A DNA stretch of 64,000 nucleotides, taken from Rhizobiaceae bacterium. GTDB lineage: Bacteria; Pseudomonadota; Alphaproteobacteria; Rhizobiales; Rhizobiaceae. Under the pieces are notes generated by a model, which saw nothing but the letters and a program-made list of their open reading frames with translations, was not told the origin of the DNA and did no database searches. Each line of letters begins with the position of its first letter. Within the stretch, counting starts at the first letter, position 1. This document shows positions 1-9,818 of this stretch, piece after piece. The translations under genes were made by a program, and so were the position numbers. Location: the NCBI GenBank assembly GCA_016763155.1, contig JAESUH010000011.1, positions 1-64,000 of the forward strand. Reading direction: 5' to 3'.

Positions 1-1302
1 AGTATCGGGATTATCCCTTTCCATAGCCTCGACAAATATCACATCTCCGACCTCAAGGATGTCATTCACCTTTTTGGCAGTGCGGTTTTTCTCATCCTTG
101 ATGCGAATTTTCTTTGCCCATTTCATGTCTTCCAAAAACAACCGACCAGTTTTACGTTCGCTGGAGAGAGCACCTGAAGTTTCTTTCTTTGGCTTGATAC
201 CGAATGAAGCGCTGGTTTCATCAGAAGATAAAATAACAGCAAGCTTCCATTCAGGAACGTCGGAAAGCCCTTTTACTTTAGCAATAGACAGGCCCCAGTC
301 ATTGCCAAGTTCGATTTTCTCACGAGCACCGCGATAACCATCGACAATATCGAATTTGACAAGACCATCCATCAACGCCTTGCGCGCCATGATCTGTAGT
401 TTTGGATCAAGGGTCGTGCGGATCGATAACCCGCCTTCATAAAGGGCCGTTTCACCGTAACGTGTAACGATTTCCCGGCGAACTTCTTCGGAGAAATACT
501 CCGATGCAGCCAGATAGGTTGACCGGCGTCTCGGGTTAACTTCCAGTTTGTGTGCTTTTGCCTTTTCACCCTCTTCGAAACTGACATAGCCGTTTTGAAC
601 CATGCGATCGATCACCCAATTGCGCCGTATGATTGCCCGTTCGGTATGTTTAAAAGGGTGATAATTATTAGGTGCTTTGGGAAGTGCTGCCAAATAGGCC
701 GCTTCATGCAGTTCTATTTCCTGAACTGCTTTATCAAAATAGGTCAACGAAGCACCAGCAACACCGTATGCTCCAAGACCCAGAAAAATTTCATTCAGAT
801 ACAGTTCAAGAATTCGGTTTTTTGAATAGGCCTGCTCAATTCGTAGCGACAGAATCGCTTCCTTGATTTTACGATCAATGGAGCGCTCATTCGACAATAG
901 AAAGTTCTTTGCAACCTGTTGAGTAATGGTCGAGGCACCAATGGCGCGGCGTCCGCTGCCATAATTGCGAATATTGGTGATAACAGCGCGGGCAAGGCCG
1001 GTTGGATCAATGCCGAAATGCTTATAAAAATTCTTGTCTTCCGCAGATAAAAACGCGGCCTTGATCAATTCCGGCATGGCCTGAATGGGCAGATACAGCC
1101 TGCGCTGGCGCGCATATTCGGCCATTAAATCACCATCACTGGCATGAATGCGGGTGGTTACTGGCGGCTCATAAGCGTTCAAAACCTCAAAATCTGGCAA
1201 ATCTTTTGACAATTCACTCACATACCAGCCGACACCTGCGATTGCAGCAATCGCAAATAATATACCGATTCCAAAGAGATAGCCGAATATTTTAAAAAAC
1301 AT
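1..1302 (-). CDS. mrcA: Penicillin-binding protein 1A (transglycosylase/transpeptidase), C-terminus off left edge
   Basis: Reverse translation from ATG at 1302: MFFKIFGYLFGIGILFAIAAIAGVGWYVSELSKDLPDFEVLNAYEPPVTTRIHASDGDLMAEYARQRRLYLPIQAMPELIKAAFLSAEDKNFYKHFGIDPTGLARA...GASTITQQVAKNFLL, with GT51 motifs EDKNFYKHFGID and GASTITQQ. Open to the window edge, so absent from the ORF track. Confidence 0.93.
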   Translation of the reverse strand, partial: MFFKIFGYLFGIGILFAIAAIAGVGWYVSELSKDLPDFEVLNAYEPPVTTRIHASDGDLMAEYARQRRLYLPIQAMPELIKAAFLSAEDKNFYKHFGIDPTGLARAVITNIRNYGSGRRAIGASTITQQVAKNFLLSNERSIDRKIKEAILSLRIEQAYSKNRILELYLNEIFLGLGAYGVAGASLTYFDKAVQEIELHEAAYLAALPKAPNNYHPFKHTERAIIRRNWVIDRMVQNGYVSFEEGEKAKAHKLEVNPRRRSTYLAASEYFSEEVRREIVTRYGETALYEGGLSIRTTLDPKLQIMARKALMDGLVKFDIVDGYRGAREKIELGNDWGLSIAKVKGLSDVPEWKLAVILSSDETSASFGIKPKKETSGALSSERKTGRLFLEDMKWAKKIRIKDEKNRTAKKVNDILEVGDVIFVEAMERDNPDT

Positions 1303-1444
1303 TTAGTCTGGTTTCACTTATATTGTGGTCTGAGCAGCAAGTATTGAGCCTTCAATGCAGAATCAGTAGCATATACAATGGGGGAAAAATATGTCCAACA
1401 GGGTAAACAACCCCTTACCATCGGCAATATCAAAGGATATTAAA

Positions 1445-2719
1445 TCACGGTTGTAACGGTAAGGGTAATCTCGGTTTGAAAAATTTCAAGACCGCCTCAC
1501 TCACCAATCTTGCCACTTTGGCCTGCCACAGTTTTGAATTCATAAGTTTTTCGTCTTCTTTATTAGACAGATACCCCAATTCAAGCAGGACACTTGGCAC
1601 TTCCGGCGCCTTTAAAACCCCGAAGGCTGCATAGCGCTGAGGGTTTTTAATCAGGGTTATTCCGTTTTTTAGTGTGCCGGCCAAAATACCGGAAAAATGT
1701 CTGGAAAACCGGATTGTTTCACGCGCAGTCAGTTCAACCAGAATGTCAGTCACCACCTCTTTTTCTTCAGGCAAAGCCAGCCCGGCAACCAAATCTGAAA
1801 GATTTTCTGATGCAGCAAGGCTCGCTGACAGTCTGTCAGATGCCTTTTTGGATAGGGTGTAAATGGTCGACCCTCTAACGCGGCGCTGGGATAGGCTATC
1901 TGCATGAATGGATATGAACAGATCTGCCTGGGCAGTTCTGGTGAAATCCACCCTTTGCCTGAGGGAAACAAATACATCCTCATCACGGGTTAAAACCACA
2001 TCGAAGGGGCCAATCTTTTCCAGCTTCTTTTTAAGTTGCACCGCCACGGCAAAGGTAATTGTCTTTTCCTTGGTTCCCCCAACCCCGACAGCACCCCCAT
2101 CAATTCCGCCATGGCCCGGATCAATTATAATTGTAAAGCGCCCATTGTTTTTACCAGCGTTGGTATTTTTGTTCTTGAAGACCCGGTCACCCTTTTTGGC
2201 AACAGCGCCACTGGCACCGCGAATTTTGTTTTGCTCTTCAATGAGCTTGGTAAAATCCTGCTGAGATATTGCATCAATATCCAAGATCAAACGATGACCA
2301 ATGCCGGATTTCAGTTCGGAAATTTCCTGGCTTGAGACCTTCGCTGCACCTTTAAGTGTAAGAACGATACGAGTGGTTTCCTTGGAGATGGCCCCATGGC
2401 GAACCAGATCGACCAGGCCACGCGGTTCAATTGCCGTTTTTCCTCCAGCAAACCGAAATACGGTCTTCGGCAAATCGATCACAATGCGCCGTGGCTGGTC
2501 CATATATTGGATGTTGATGGTGAGTTTCGTATCAAAATCCATCAACATACGGGTGCTGTTATCATCTCCCATAATCCGCACAGCAAAACCAACAGCACCG
2601 GGCTTATTGTTTTCTGAGGGTTCGGGTTGGGCGAAGCTATCCGCGACAAGTGCAAAAAACATGCATGCAAAGATCAGCAACAAGCGCATCACAGCAGCCC
2701 TCCCCGCATTTGCGGCCAT
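1445..2719 (-). CDS. amiC: N-acetylmuramoyl-L-alanine amidase (AMIN + Amidase_3)
   Basis: IIIDPGHGGIDGGAVG, VVLTRDEDVFVSLRQRVDFTR, FISIHADS and LLELGYLSNKEDE motifs; N-terminal signal peptide and AMIN-like domain. Confidence 0.93.
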   Translation of the reverse strand: MAANAGRAAVMRLLLIFACMFFALVADSFAQPEPSENNKPGAVGFAVRIMGDDNSTRMLMDFDTKLTINIQYMDQPRRIVIDLPKTVFRFAGGKTAIEPRGLVDLVRHGAISKETTRIVLTLKGAAKVSSQEISELKSGIGHRLILDIDAISQQDFTKLIEEQNKIRGASGAVAKKGDRVFKNKNTNAGKNNGRFTIIIDPGHGGIDGGAVGVGGTKEKTITFAVAVQLKKKLEKIGPFDVVLTRDEDVFVSLRQRVDFTRTAQADLFISIHADSLSQRRVRGSTIYTLSKKASDRLSASLAASENLSDLVAGLALPEEKEVVTDILVELTARETIRFSRHFSGILAGTLKNGITLIKNPQRYAAFGVLKAPEVPSVLLELGYLSNKEDEKLMNSKLWQAKVARLVSEAVLKFFKPRLPLPLQP

Positions 2720-3530
2720 CTTTTCAATTGCTGTTGTGAACGCACTTGAATTTGCACGGATGCTGCACCTTTTTGAAGCGACTCAATTTCTGCAATTCCA
2801 TGACTGCAATAGCAGGCATTTAGTAATTTCAAAGTCAAAATACAAAAGAGCTTTCTGCCGAATGGATTTATTCAAACCGATAAAGCCTCATTTCCAGTAG
2901 ATAATTTACCCTAAAATTGTCGGAAAATTTTATTTCCTTGTATTAATTGCGCCTTTTGCATAACTATAAGTGGTTGGATTTGAAACAAATTGCAATGTGA
3001 TGGCGGTACGAGGAAAAACGCCAGACTGCTGAGGTTGTTCGGGTTTGCTCGCAAATGTGAAACGACCGCGTTGAAATTAATTACCAGCGGCTGGGGTTTT
3101 ACCGGAAACGGCACTCTCTAATTGTATTTAAATTTTGCAAATAGTTGAACATTTTGGCTGTTTGTAATGAATCTAACGAAAAATTCGCGCTTTTTCTCAT
3201 TTCTGATGAAACAGATCAATTGAGATAAAGGCATCGATACTGTGTTTCTCAAGGTACCATAATATGGCTGGGAAATGCATCACCGATCTGGGCAACGCAC
3301 GATACGCTCCATAAAGAGCAGTATTGGCGAGCTGAACGATCTTTATGTAACAAAAAGTGGACGGAACCGCTGAAATGAGTATGGAAAGTCAGAAAAGGAG
3401 CCGGAATTTTACCGTGCATTCCTTTGCCCCTACGGGCATGTTGTCTGACCCGCTCAGTTGGTTCGCTCCCGCTTTTGCAATTGCAAACCTTTTCCGGAAT
3501 ATAATCATCCGCCTTGTTTTGGCTGGAAGA

Positions 3531-3595
3531 CAAGCGATATCGCTTGAACAACACGAGTATGTTTTCGAGCTATCGACCGGATCCGCGTTTGCGGA
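3531..3595 (+). promoter_or_regulatory. rne leader palindrome and SD-overlapping hairpin
   Basis: Perfect 16-nt palindrome CAAGCGATATCGCTTG (3531-3546) and hairpin TCCGC-GTTT-GCGGA (3582-3595), whose 3' arm overlaps the GGAG upstream of ATG 3607. Confidence 0.5.
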
Positions 3596-3606
3596 GATAA
3601 TTAATA

Positions 3607-6600
3607 ATGGCTACCAACAAGATGTTAATCGACGCCTCCCACCCGGAAGAAACCCGGGTGGCCGTGGTGCGCGGCAATCGTGTAGAAGAATTTGATTTTG
3701 AAAGCCAGGAGAAAAGACAACTCCGTGGCAATATTTATTTGGCGAAAGTTACCCGTGTAGAGCCCTCTCTACAGGCTGCTTTTGTTGACTATGGCGGAAA
3801 TCGTCACGGCTTTTTAGCCTTTAGTGAAATCCACCCGGACTATTACCAAATACCGGTCGCTGACCGTATTGCTTTGCTTGAAGCCGAGGCAGAAGACGCG
3901 CGCGCTTCACGCAAAGAAGATGATGATCGCGACGAAGCTTCTGACACAGATAATGGTGACAACGGTAACAATACTGATACTGATACTGATACTGATACTG
4001 ATACTGATACTGATACTGATGCTGATACTGATGCTGCTGAAGAAGGCGATAGCGTTGAAGTCATCGATGCTGCACCTGCAGAAGATGGTGAAGCTGAAGC
4101 CGAGCCAAAGAAACCAAAAAGAAATCGCCGTCCAAGACGCCGCTCCCGGGCAAAATCTTCCGAGACCAGCGAAGATAGCGATGCTGTAGAAGCAAATGCT
4201 GAAACTACAGATAAAGATGAGAGCGCTGATGCTTCCAATGCTGACGCTCCATCCACAGATGAAGCCCCTGCTCCTAGTGAAACAAAAACAGTTGAGGCAG
4301 AATCTGCCGAAACGGAAGTAGTTGAAACAGCCAGTGAAGATGTAGTCGCGACAAAAGAAGTAGCGGATACAGACACACCGGCACCCGAGCCAGAAAATGG
4401 CGAACCGGGTGAGGATGATGCTTCGGAAGGTGATCCGAAAATCATGTCCGCAATTGTTGAAATGGATTCAATTTCCGAACCAGCCTCAGAGCCTGATTCA
4501 GAAGACGAATCCTCTTCAGATGGCGAAGAAGAAGAGCCCGTTGCAGAAAAACCTAAACGGCGGACCACCAGAAGAAAACGCGTCACCAAGAAAGTGGAAG
4601 CCACCGAGGAAAAAGTTGAAACTGCTAAAGATAGCGTAACGGCAGAATCCAAGGAAAGCGCACCGAGCGAAAAGGACGCAGCTGAAGAAAAAAGCGATGT
4701 GACCGAAGAAGTCGTTGCTGCAGAAGAAGCTCCTGCTGAAAAGCCCAAGCGGCGCACCACAAGACGCAAACGCAAAGCCGTAGAAGAAAAAAGCGATGAA
4801 GTAGTTGCTGAAGAGGCACCAAAAGCTGAAACAGCGCCGGTTGCAGAAGCAGAGGCCAATCCAGAGCCCGCTGCTGACGTAGAGATTGTTGCCGAAGCTG
4901 CAAAAACCTCTTCTGAAGAAACTCCAACCGAGGCTTCTTCCGAGGAAGAAGCGACAGAAGAGCCACGCAAAAAGCGTTCACGCCGCTCAAGAAGAAGAGG
5001 CCCTAAGAAAGCTGAAGCTTCAGAAACTGAGTCAGATTCCAATGGCGAAGACGATGTAGAATCTGTTGGCCAGGAAGATGCGCTTGAAGAAGTGCCTGTA
5101 CGCCGCAAGAGCCGCAGACAATATAAAATTCAGGAAGTGATTAAACGCCGTCAGGTTCTGCTTGTTCAGGTTGTTAAAGAAGAACGTGGCAATAAGGGTG
5201 CAGCTCTTACCACCTATTTATCACTTGCCGGGCGTTATTCCGTATTGATGCCAAACACTGCTCGCGGTGGTGGTATTTCACGTAAAATCACCAATGCTAG
5301 CGATCGTAAGCGTCTTAAATCAATCGCAAATGATCTGGCCGTACCAGAAGGCATGGGCGTTATCCTGCGCACCGCTGGCGCGACCCGTACCAAAGCTGAA
5401 ATCACTCGGGATTTTGATTATTTGATGCGACTTTGGGAAAAGGTTCGCAGCCTGACCCTCGCTTCATCAGCCCCGTGCCTCGTCTATGAAGAAGGCAGCC
5501 TGGTCAAACGCTCTATTCGTGATCTCTACAATAAAGACATCAACGAAATTCTGGTTTCCGGTGAAGCTGGCTTCCAGGAAGCCAAAGACTTTATGGGCAT
5601 GTTGATGCCTGATCACGTGGATAACGTGAAACAGTATGAAGACAGCCAGACAATATTCAGCAAATTTGGCGTTGAAGCACATCTGGAACAAATGGTTGCA
5701 CCGCAGGTAACGCTGAAATCCGGCGGCTATCTGGTGATCAACCAAACCGAAGCACTGGTTGCAATCGACGTGAACTCCGGTCGCTCGACCCGCGAACACT
5801 CAATCGAAGATACAGCCTACCAGACAAACCTGGAAGCAGCGGAAGAAGTCGCGCGCCAATTGAGATTGCGCGATCTTGCAGGCCTGATCGTCATCGATTT
5901 CATCGACATGGAAGAAAAGCGTAACAATCGCTCCGTCGAGAAAAAGATGAAAGACTGTCTGAAAAATGACCGGGCACGCATTCAGGTTGGGCGGATTTCC
6001 CATTTTGGCCTGATGGAAATGTCTCGCCAGCGTATTCGCGCCAGCGTACTGGAAAGCACAATGGATGTCTGTCCCCATTGTCAGGGACTGGGTCACATAC
6101 GTTCAGAATCAGCGATTTCACTTCATGTGTTCCGCTCTATTGAAGAGTATCTTGCAAAACATTCACGCTTTGATGTGCTGGTTAAAACCACACCGATCAT
6201 TGCACTGAACATTCTCAACTATAAACGCCAGTCCCTGATGGAACTGGAAGAACGTTTTGGCCTGAAAATTCTGATCGAAGGAGATATGAATATCCAGGGG
6301 CAGGACTTCACCGTTGAGAAAGGCGAGCCTGCAAGAGGAAAGCCCAAGAAACAATCGCATATTGATGTTAATAGCGGTGCCGAGCCGGAAAATACTGGCG
6401 GGCAGAATTCTGGCTCTGGCGATGAGGAAGATGGCGAACCAAGAAAACGTCGTCGTCGTCGTCGCGGTAAAGGACGTCCAGACGAGAATAATGCTGAACA
6501 GCCAGAGACCGTGAGCGAAGATAACGCTCAACCTGTGCTAGCTGACAATTCTACAGTTGAAACCTCCGAAGATGCAGATGGCGAAGAAAAAGGCCAGAAA

Positions 6601-7128
6601 CGTCGTCGCCGCCGGGGTAAACGCGGTGGAAAACGTGGTTCAGCCGAAGAAACACAGACTGAAGAAAATGCAGTTTCTGCCGATAGTGAAACAACTGATG
6701 GCGAAGCAAATACTGCTCAGCCGGATGCAGCCCCAGAGACAGTTGTTGAAGCTGTTGAAAGCGAAGAAAGCGTTGCTGAGAAGCCAAACCGGCGCAATAA
6801 TCGACGCCCGAGAAAAGCTAAATCAGACAAGGTGGAAACCACCGACAGTTCTGAAGAAGCCACAGCAACCGTTTCAGATAACACTGTTAGCGATGTTGAA
6901 CCTGTAGCTGAACAAGCTGAAAGTCAGGAAGCTGCTCCTCAGGAGGAGGCTTCTGAAACTGAGGCCGCATCAGCAACGGGCAGAAACACAAGACGCCCTC
7001 GCAATCCAGTGGAAGCAACCAATAGCGAACCTGTGGTTCAATCCTCAGGTGAAAAGTCAGAAGAAGGCGCAGAAGAGCCGAAAAAACGGGGCGGCTGGTG
7101 GAGTCGCGCTGGTGGCTTCTTTAGCTAA
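3607..7128 (+). CDS. rne: Ribonuclease E with large disordered insertion in the S1 domain and disordered C-terminus
   Basis: N-term LIDASHPEETRVAVVRGNRVEEFDFESQEKRQLRGNIYLAKVTRVEPSLQAAFVDYGGNRHGFLAFSEIHPDYY; later VAIDVNSGRSTREHSIEDTAYQTNLEAAEEVARQLRLRDLAGLIVIDFIDM and VCPHCQGLGHI (Zn-link). Confidence 0.97.
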   Translation: MATNKMLIDASHPEETRVAVVRGNRVEEFDFESQEKRQLRGNIYLAKVTRVEPSLQAAFVDYGGNRHGFLAFSEIHPDYYQIPVADRIALLEAEAEDARASRKEDDDRDEASDTDNGDNGNNTDTDTDTDTDTDTDTDADTDAAEEGDSVEVIDAAPAEDGEAEAEPKKPKRNRRPRRRSRAKSSETSEDSDAVEANAETTDKDESADASNADAPSTDEAPAPSETKTVEAESAETEVVETASEDVVATKEVADTDTPAPEPENGEPGEDDASEGDPKIMSAIVEMDSISEPASEPDSEDESSSDGEEEEPVAEKPKRRTTRRKRVTKKVEATEEKVETAKDSVTAESKESAPSEKDAAEEKSDVTEEVVAAEEAPAEKPKRRTTRRKRKAVEEKSDEVVAEEAPKAETAPVAEAEANPEPAADVEIVAEAAKTSSEETPTEASSEEEATEEPRKKRSRRSRRRGPKKAEASETESDSNGEDDVESVGQEDALEEVPVRRKSRRQYKIQEVIKRRQVLLVQVVKEERGNKGAALTTYLSLAGRYSVLMPNTARGGGISRKITNASDRKRLKSIANDLAVPEGMGVILRTAGATRTKAEITRDFDYLMRLWEKVRSLTLASSAPCLVYEEGSLVKRSIRDLYNKDINEILVSGEAGFQEAKDFMGMLMPDHVDNVKQYEDSQTIFSKFGVEAHLEQMVAPQVTLKSGGYLVINQTEALVAIDVNSGRSTREHSIEDTAYQTNLEAAEEVARQLRLRDLAGLIVIDFIDMEEKRNNRSVEKKMKDCLKNDRARIQVGRISHFGLMEMSRQRIRASVLESTMDVCPHCQGLGHIRSESAISLHVFRSIEEYLAKHSRFDVLVKTTPIIALNILNYKRQSLMELEERFGLKILIEGDMNIQGQDFTVEKGEPARGKPKKQSHIDVNSGAEPENTGGQNSGSGDEEDGEPRKRRRRRRGKGRPDENNAEQPETVSEDNAQPVLADNSTVETSEDADGEEKGQKRRRRRGKRGGKRGSAEETQTEENAVSADSETTDGEANTAQPDAAPETVVEAVESEESVAEKPNRRNNRRPRKAKSDKVETTDSSEEATATVSDNTVSDVEPVAEQAESQEAAPQEEASETEAASATGRNTRRPRNPVEATNSEPVVQSSGEKSEEGAEEPKKRGGWWSRAGGFFS
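3973..4038 (+). repeat. Hexanucleotide tandem repeat (ACTGAT)n inside rne
   Basis: Eight perfect ACTGAT units (3973-4020), then GCTGAT ACTGAT GCTGCT; encodes (TD)8-AD-TD-AA. Confidence 0.95.
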
Positions 7129-7161
7129 TATTCTGGCATTGCAGATATTGTGAATTTAAAG

Positions 7162-7197
7162 TGGGGCTGAACCTTAGTGGTTTGGCCCCATTCTTTT
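7162..7197 (+). terminator. Rho-independent terminator after rne
   Basis: TGGGGCTGAACC-TTAGT-GGTTTGGCCCCA stem (two internal mismatches) followed by TTCTTTTT. Confidence 0.8.
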
Positions 7198-7210
7198 TAC
7201 AAAAGAGGTT

Positions 7211-7648
7211 TTAAAGAAGACCCAAATTTGCCAGTTCCGAGCGTAATTCTGGAGGTAGTGCATTTATGCCACTTCCTGAATTTCCAATATCTCGGGGGCT
7301 GTCCTCAACTTTGAGATAGCGCCAGCCCTGAAATGCCCGGCGCGGCTGCCACTCTGTTAGAATGAGGCGTGGCTCCATTACCAAATCACAGCGCTTTATC
7401 CCCTGCCCGTCAGTAAACGGGCGAATATCCACCAATATCTGGCGAACCTGCACCTTGCCCTTGATAACCCAATAGAGCGAACCACCGTCGAGTAACTCAG
7501 GCGCGCGTTTGGGCACCATGCGGGTGGTGTGGGTCGGTTCGTGGATTTGGCCAAGGGCGCGTTTTTCAGAAATCCGAAAATCCAGATGTGCCTGTAGCTC
7601 CTCAACAGAGGAGATGCCAACGCAGAGCTTTACCAGATTTAATGTCAT
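7211..7648 (-). CDS. DUF1489 family protein
   Basis: LVKLCVGISSVEELQAHL... THTTRMVPKRAPELLDGGSLYWVIKGKVQVRQ..., typical of the alphaproteobacterial DUF1489 family. Confidence 0.85.
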   Translation of the reverse strand: MTLNLVKLCVGISSVEELQAHLDFRISEKRALGQIHEPTHTTRMVPKRAPELLDGGSLYWVIKGKVQVRQILVDIRPFTDGQGIKRCDLVMEPRLILTEWQPRRAFQGWRYLKVEDSPRDIGNSGSGINALPPELRSELANLGLL

Positions 7649-7692
7649 GATGAGAGTCTAGTGCTTTAAGGCCTCAGTTGAAACTCGCACGA

Positions 7693-9084
7693 TCAACATT
7701 CAACAACATTCACCGCCAATCCGCCAAGACTGGTTTCTTTATACCGGGCATTCATGTCGCGCCCGGTTTCACCCATGGTCTTGATACAGGCGTCCAGCGA
7801 TACGAAATGGGTCCCATCCCCTTTCATCGCCAGCGATGCTGCAGAAACAGCCTTAATGGCACCCATGCCATTGCGCTCAATGCACGGTATCTGAACCAAT
7901 CCGCCTATGGGGTCGCAGGTCATGCCAAGATGGTGTTCCAGAGCAATTTCAGCTGCGTTTTCTACCTGTGCAGGCGTGCCACCCATAATCGCTGCAAGCC
8001 CTGCCGCAGCCATGGCCGAGGCTGAACCAATTTCTCCCTGACACCCCACCTCTGCGCCGGAAATGGAGGCATTATGCTTGATGATCCCGCCAATGGCGGA
8101 TGCGGTCAGCAAAAACTCCTCAATGCTTGATTTTTCGGCATCTGGAAAGAATTTCAAATAATAGCTCAAGGTCGCAGGGATAACTCCGGCCGCCCCATTG
8201 GTGGGGGCGGTAACGACCCTGCCACCTGAAGCGTTTTCCTCATTGACCGCCATGGCAAACGCCTGCAACCAATCATTGGCAAGCAATGGGTTGGGCTTGT
8301 TTGATCGCCAGTCATCCAGTAATTTTTCATGAATTTTCCCAGCACGCCGTTTAACCTTGAGGCCACCGGGCAATTCACCCTCTGCATCAAATCCCTGCAC
8401 AATGCTTGATTCCATCACATCCCAAATATCCATCAATCCATCAGAAAGCGCATTGGCGCTCATATCAGCGATTTCATTTTCCCGCTTCATGCTGCCAATG
8501 GAGAGGCCGGACTGATTTGCCATTTGGAGCATTTGATCAGCATTTTCAAATGGAAATGGCACATTTTGAGGAGCGCTAGCATCTTGCTGCTTTGCAAGTT
8601 CCTCTTCGCTGGCAATAAACCCTCCGCCGATGGAGTAATACACCCGTTTGAGCAGCATACGGCCATCGGCCGCATAGGCGAAGAATATCATGCCATTGGT
8701 ATGGCCCGGCAAAATGGTTTCATAATCAAAGACCAGATCAGAATCTGGTGAGAAATCATAAGCCGGGTGCCCATTTGGAGAGATTTTTTTCTCTTTATGT
8801 ATGGCGGCAATCGCCGCATCTGCCTCACTGCGTGTCACGCTGGAGGGTGATTTGCCGGCCAAACCAAGCAATATTGCGCGGTCTGTTGCATGGCCCTTAC
8901 CGGTGAAGGCGAGCGAGCCATGCAAAGAAACTGAAATATGAGTGACCCCGTCCGACGCCGGCCTTGGCCAGTCTCCGTTGAGAATTTCGTCCAGAAACCG
9001 GCTTCCGGCCACCATCGGCCCAATCGTGTGGGAAGATGATGGGCCAATGCCAATTTTAAAAAGTTCAAAGACGGAGAGGAACAT
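7693..9084 (-). CDS. sdaA: L-serine ammonia-lyase (single-chain iron-sulfur type)
   Basis: [82 protein letters not shown]. Confidence 0.96.
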   Translation of the reverse strand: MFLSVFELFKIGIGPSSSHTIGPMVAGSRFLDEILNGDWPRPASDGVTHISVSLHGSLAFTGKGHATDRAILLGLAGKSPSSVTRSEADAAIAAIHKEKKISPNGHPAYDFSPDSDLVFDYETILPGHTNGMIFFAYAADGRMLLKRVYYSIGGGFIASEEELAKQQDASAPQNVPFPFENADQMLQMANQSGLSIGSMKRENEIADMSANALSDGLMDIWDVMESSIVQGFDAEGELPGGLKVKRRAGKIHEKLLDDWRSNKPNPLLANDWLQAFAMAVNEENASGGRVVTAPTNGAAGVIPATLSYYLKFFPDAEKSSIEEFLLTASAIGGIIKHNASISGAEVGCQGEIGSASAMAAAGLAAIMGGTPAQVENAAEIALEHHLGMTCDPIGGLVQIPCIERNGMGAIKAVSAASLAMKGDGTHFVSLDACIKTMGETGRDMNARYKETSLGGLAVNVVEC

Positions 9085-9122
9085 TGGGTTTCAATCCCGA
9101 ATTAATGGTTGATTAAAACAAC

Positions 9123-9521
9123 CTATGAGGATTTCTTTTCAACCAGCGTAGCGCCTGCGTCCTTCATTGCGCCAAAGCCGCCATCAATATGAGCAATATT
9201 TTCAAACCCCATATCCATCAACGATTTCGCTGCAAGCGCAGAGCGCCAGCCTGCTGCACAAAATAACACATAGGTCTGGCTTTCTTCAGCAAATACCTCA
9301 CGGTGATAGGGGCTTTCCGCATCAAACCAGAATTCAAGCATACCGCGCGGTGCATGGACTGCATTTTCTACGCGCCCTTCCCGGTTTAGTTCGCGCACAT
9401 CGCGAATATCAACCAGCAACATCTGGCCTTGCTGCTGGCCTTCCAGTGCATTTTCAGGTGACAAGGTTGTGACTTGTTCATTGGCTCTCTCAACAAGCTC
9501 TTTTACGCCAATTTTGGTCAT
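9123..9521 (-). CDS. Rhodanese-like domain protein
   Basis: LLVDIRDVRELNREGRVENAVHAPRGMLEFW...YVLFCAAGWRSALAAKSLMDMGFENIAHIDGGF; active-site loop CAAGWRS. Confidence 0.93.
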   Translation of the reverse strand: MTKIGVKELVERANEQVTTLSPENALEGQQQGQMLLVDIRDVRELNREGRVENAVHAPRGMLEFWFDAESPYHREVFAEESQTYVLFCAAGWRSALAAKSLMDMGFENIAHIDGGFGAMKDAGATLVEKKSS

Positions 9522-9595
9522 CTATCGCATTCCTTTGTCAGAATTTGTGGGTCCAACAGCAGTAATCCCTAAGAGGCAGCCACACAATATAAAAG

Positions 9596-9633
9596 GAAAA
9601 CAAAAAAAGGCCGGTTTAAAAAAACCGACCTTT
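9596..9633 (-). terminator. Rho-independent terminator for minus-strand transcript
   Basis: On the minus strand AAAGGTCGGTTT-loop-AAACCGGCCTTT followed by a T7 run (plus-strand AAAAAAA at 9602-9608). Confidence 0.7.
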
Positions 9634-9680
9634 GAATTTATGAGGAACCAGCGCTATTTGGCGATTCCTATTTAAAATCT

Positions 9681-9818
9681 TTATTGTGTAGCGATTGTGA
9701 TCACTTCAGGGACGCTTAACATGTTTGCCGCCAAGAATACCACACCGAAAATCGCTATGGCAGTAAAAGCTACCGTCCACACCGAGCGTTCCGCTCTTTC
9801 ATCCATAGATAAGTCCAT
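9681..9818 (-). CDS. 45-aa single-TM microprotein (not in supplied ORF track)
   Basis: MDLSMDERAERSVWTVAFTAIAIFGVVFLAANMLSVPEVITIATQ*; one hydrophobic segment; AGGG upstream of ATG; terminator directly downstream on the same strand. Confidence 0.6.
   Translation of the reverse strand: MDLSMDERAERSVWTVAFTAIAIFGVVFLAANMLSVPEVITIATQ

Noticed and set aside
2301-2900. 199-aa plus-strand ORF overlapping amiC start
   Set aside because: Antisense to a confidently identified amidase; no recognisable domain.
2911-3114. 67-aa minus-strand ORF in the amiC/rne intergenic region
   Set aside because: No SD or recognisable protein features; more likely part of the rne upstream region.
3973-4038. Possible CRISPR or VNTR outside coding sequence
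   Set aside because: 6-bp units without spacers and fully inside rne in frame; a coding microsatellite, not CRISPR.
3843-5108. 421-aa minus-strand ORF (Ser-rich) antisense to rne
   Set aside because: Product of low-complexity GAA/GCT-rich rne codons read in antisense; extreme Ser/Ala composition; rne is unambiguous on the plus strand.
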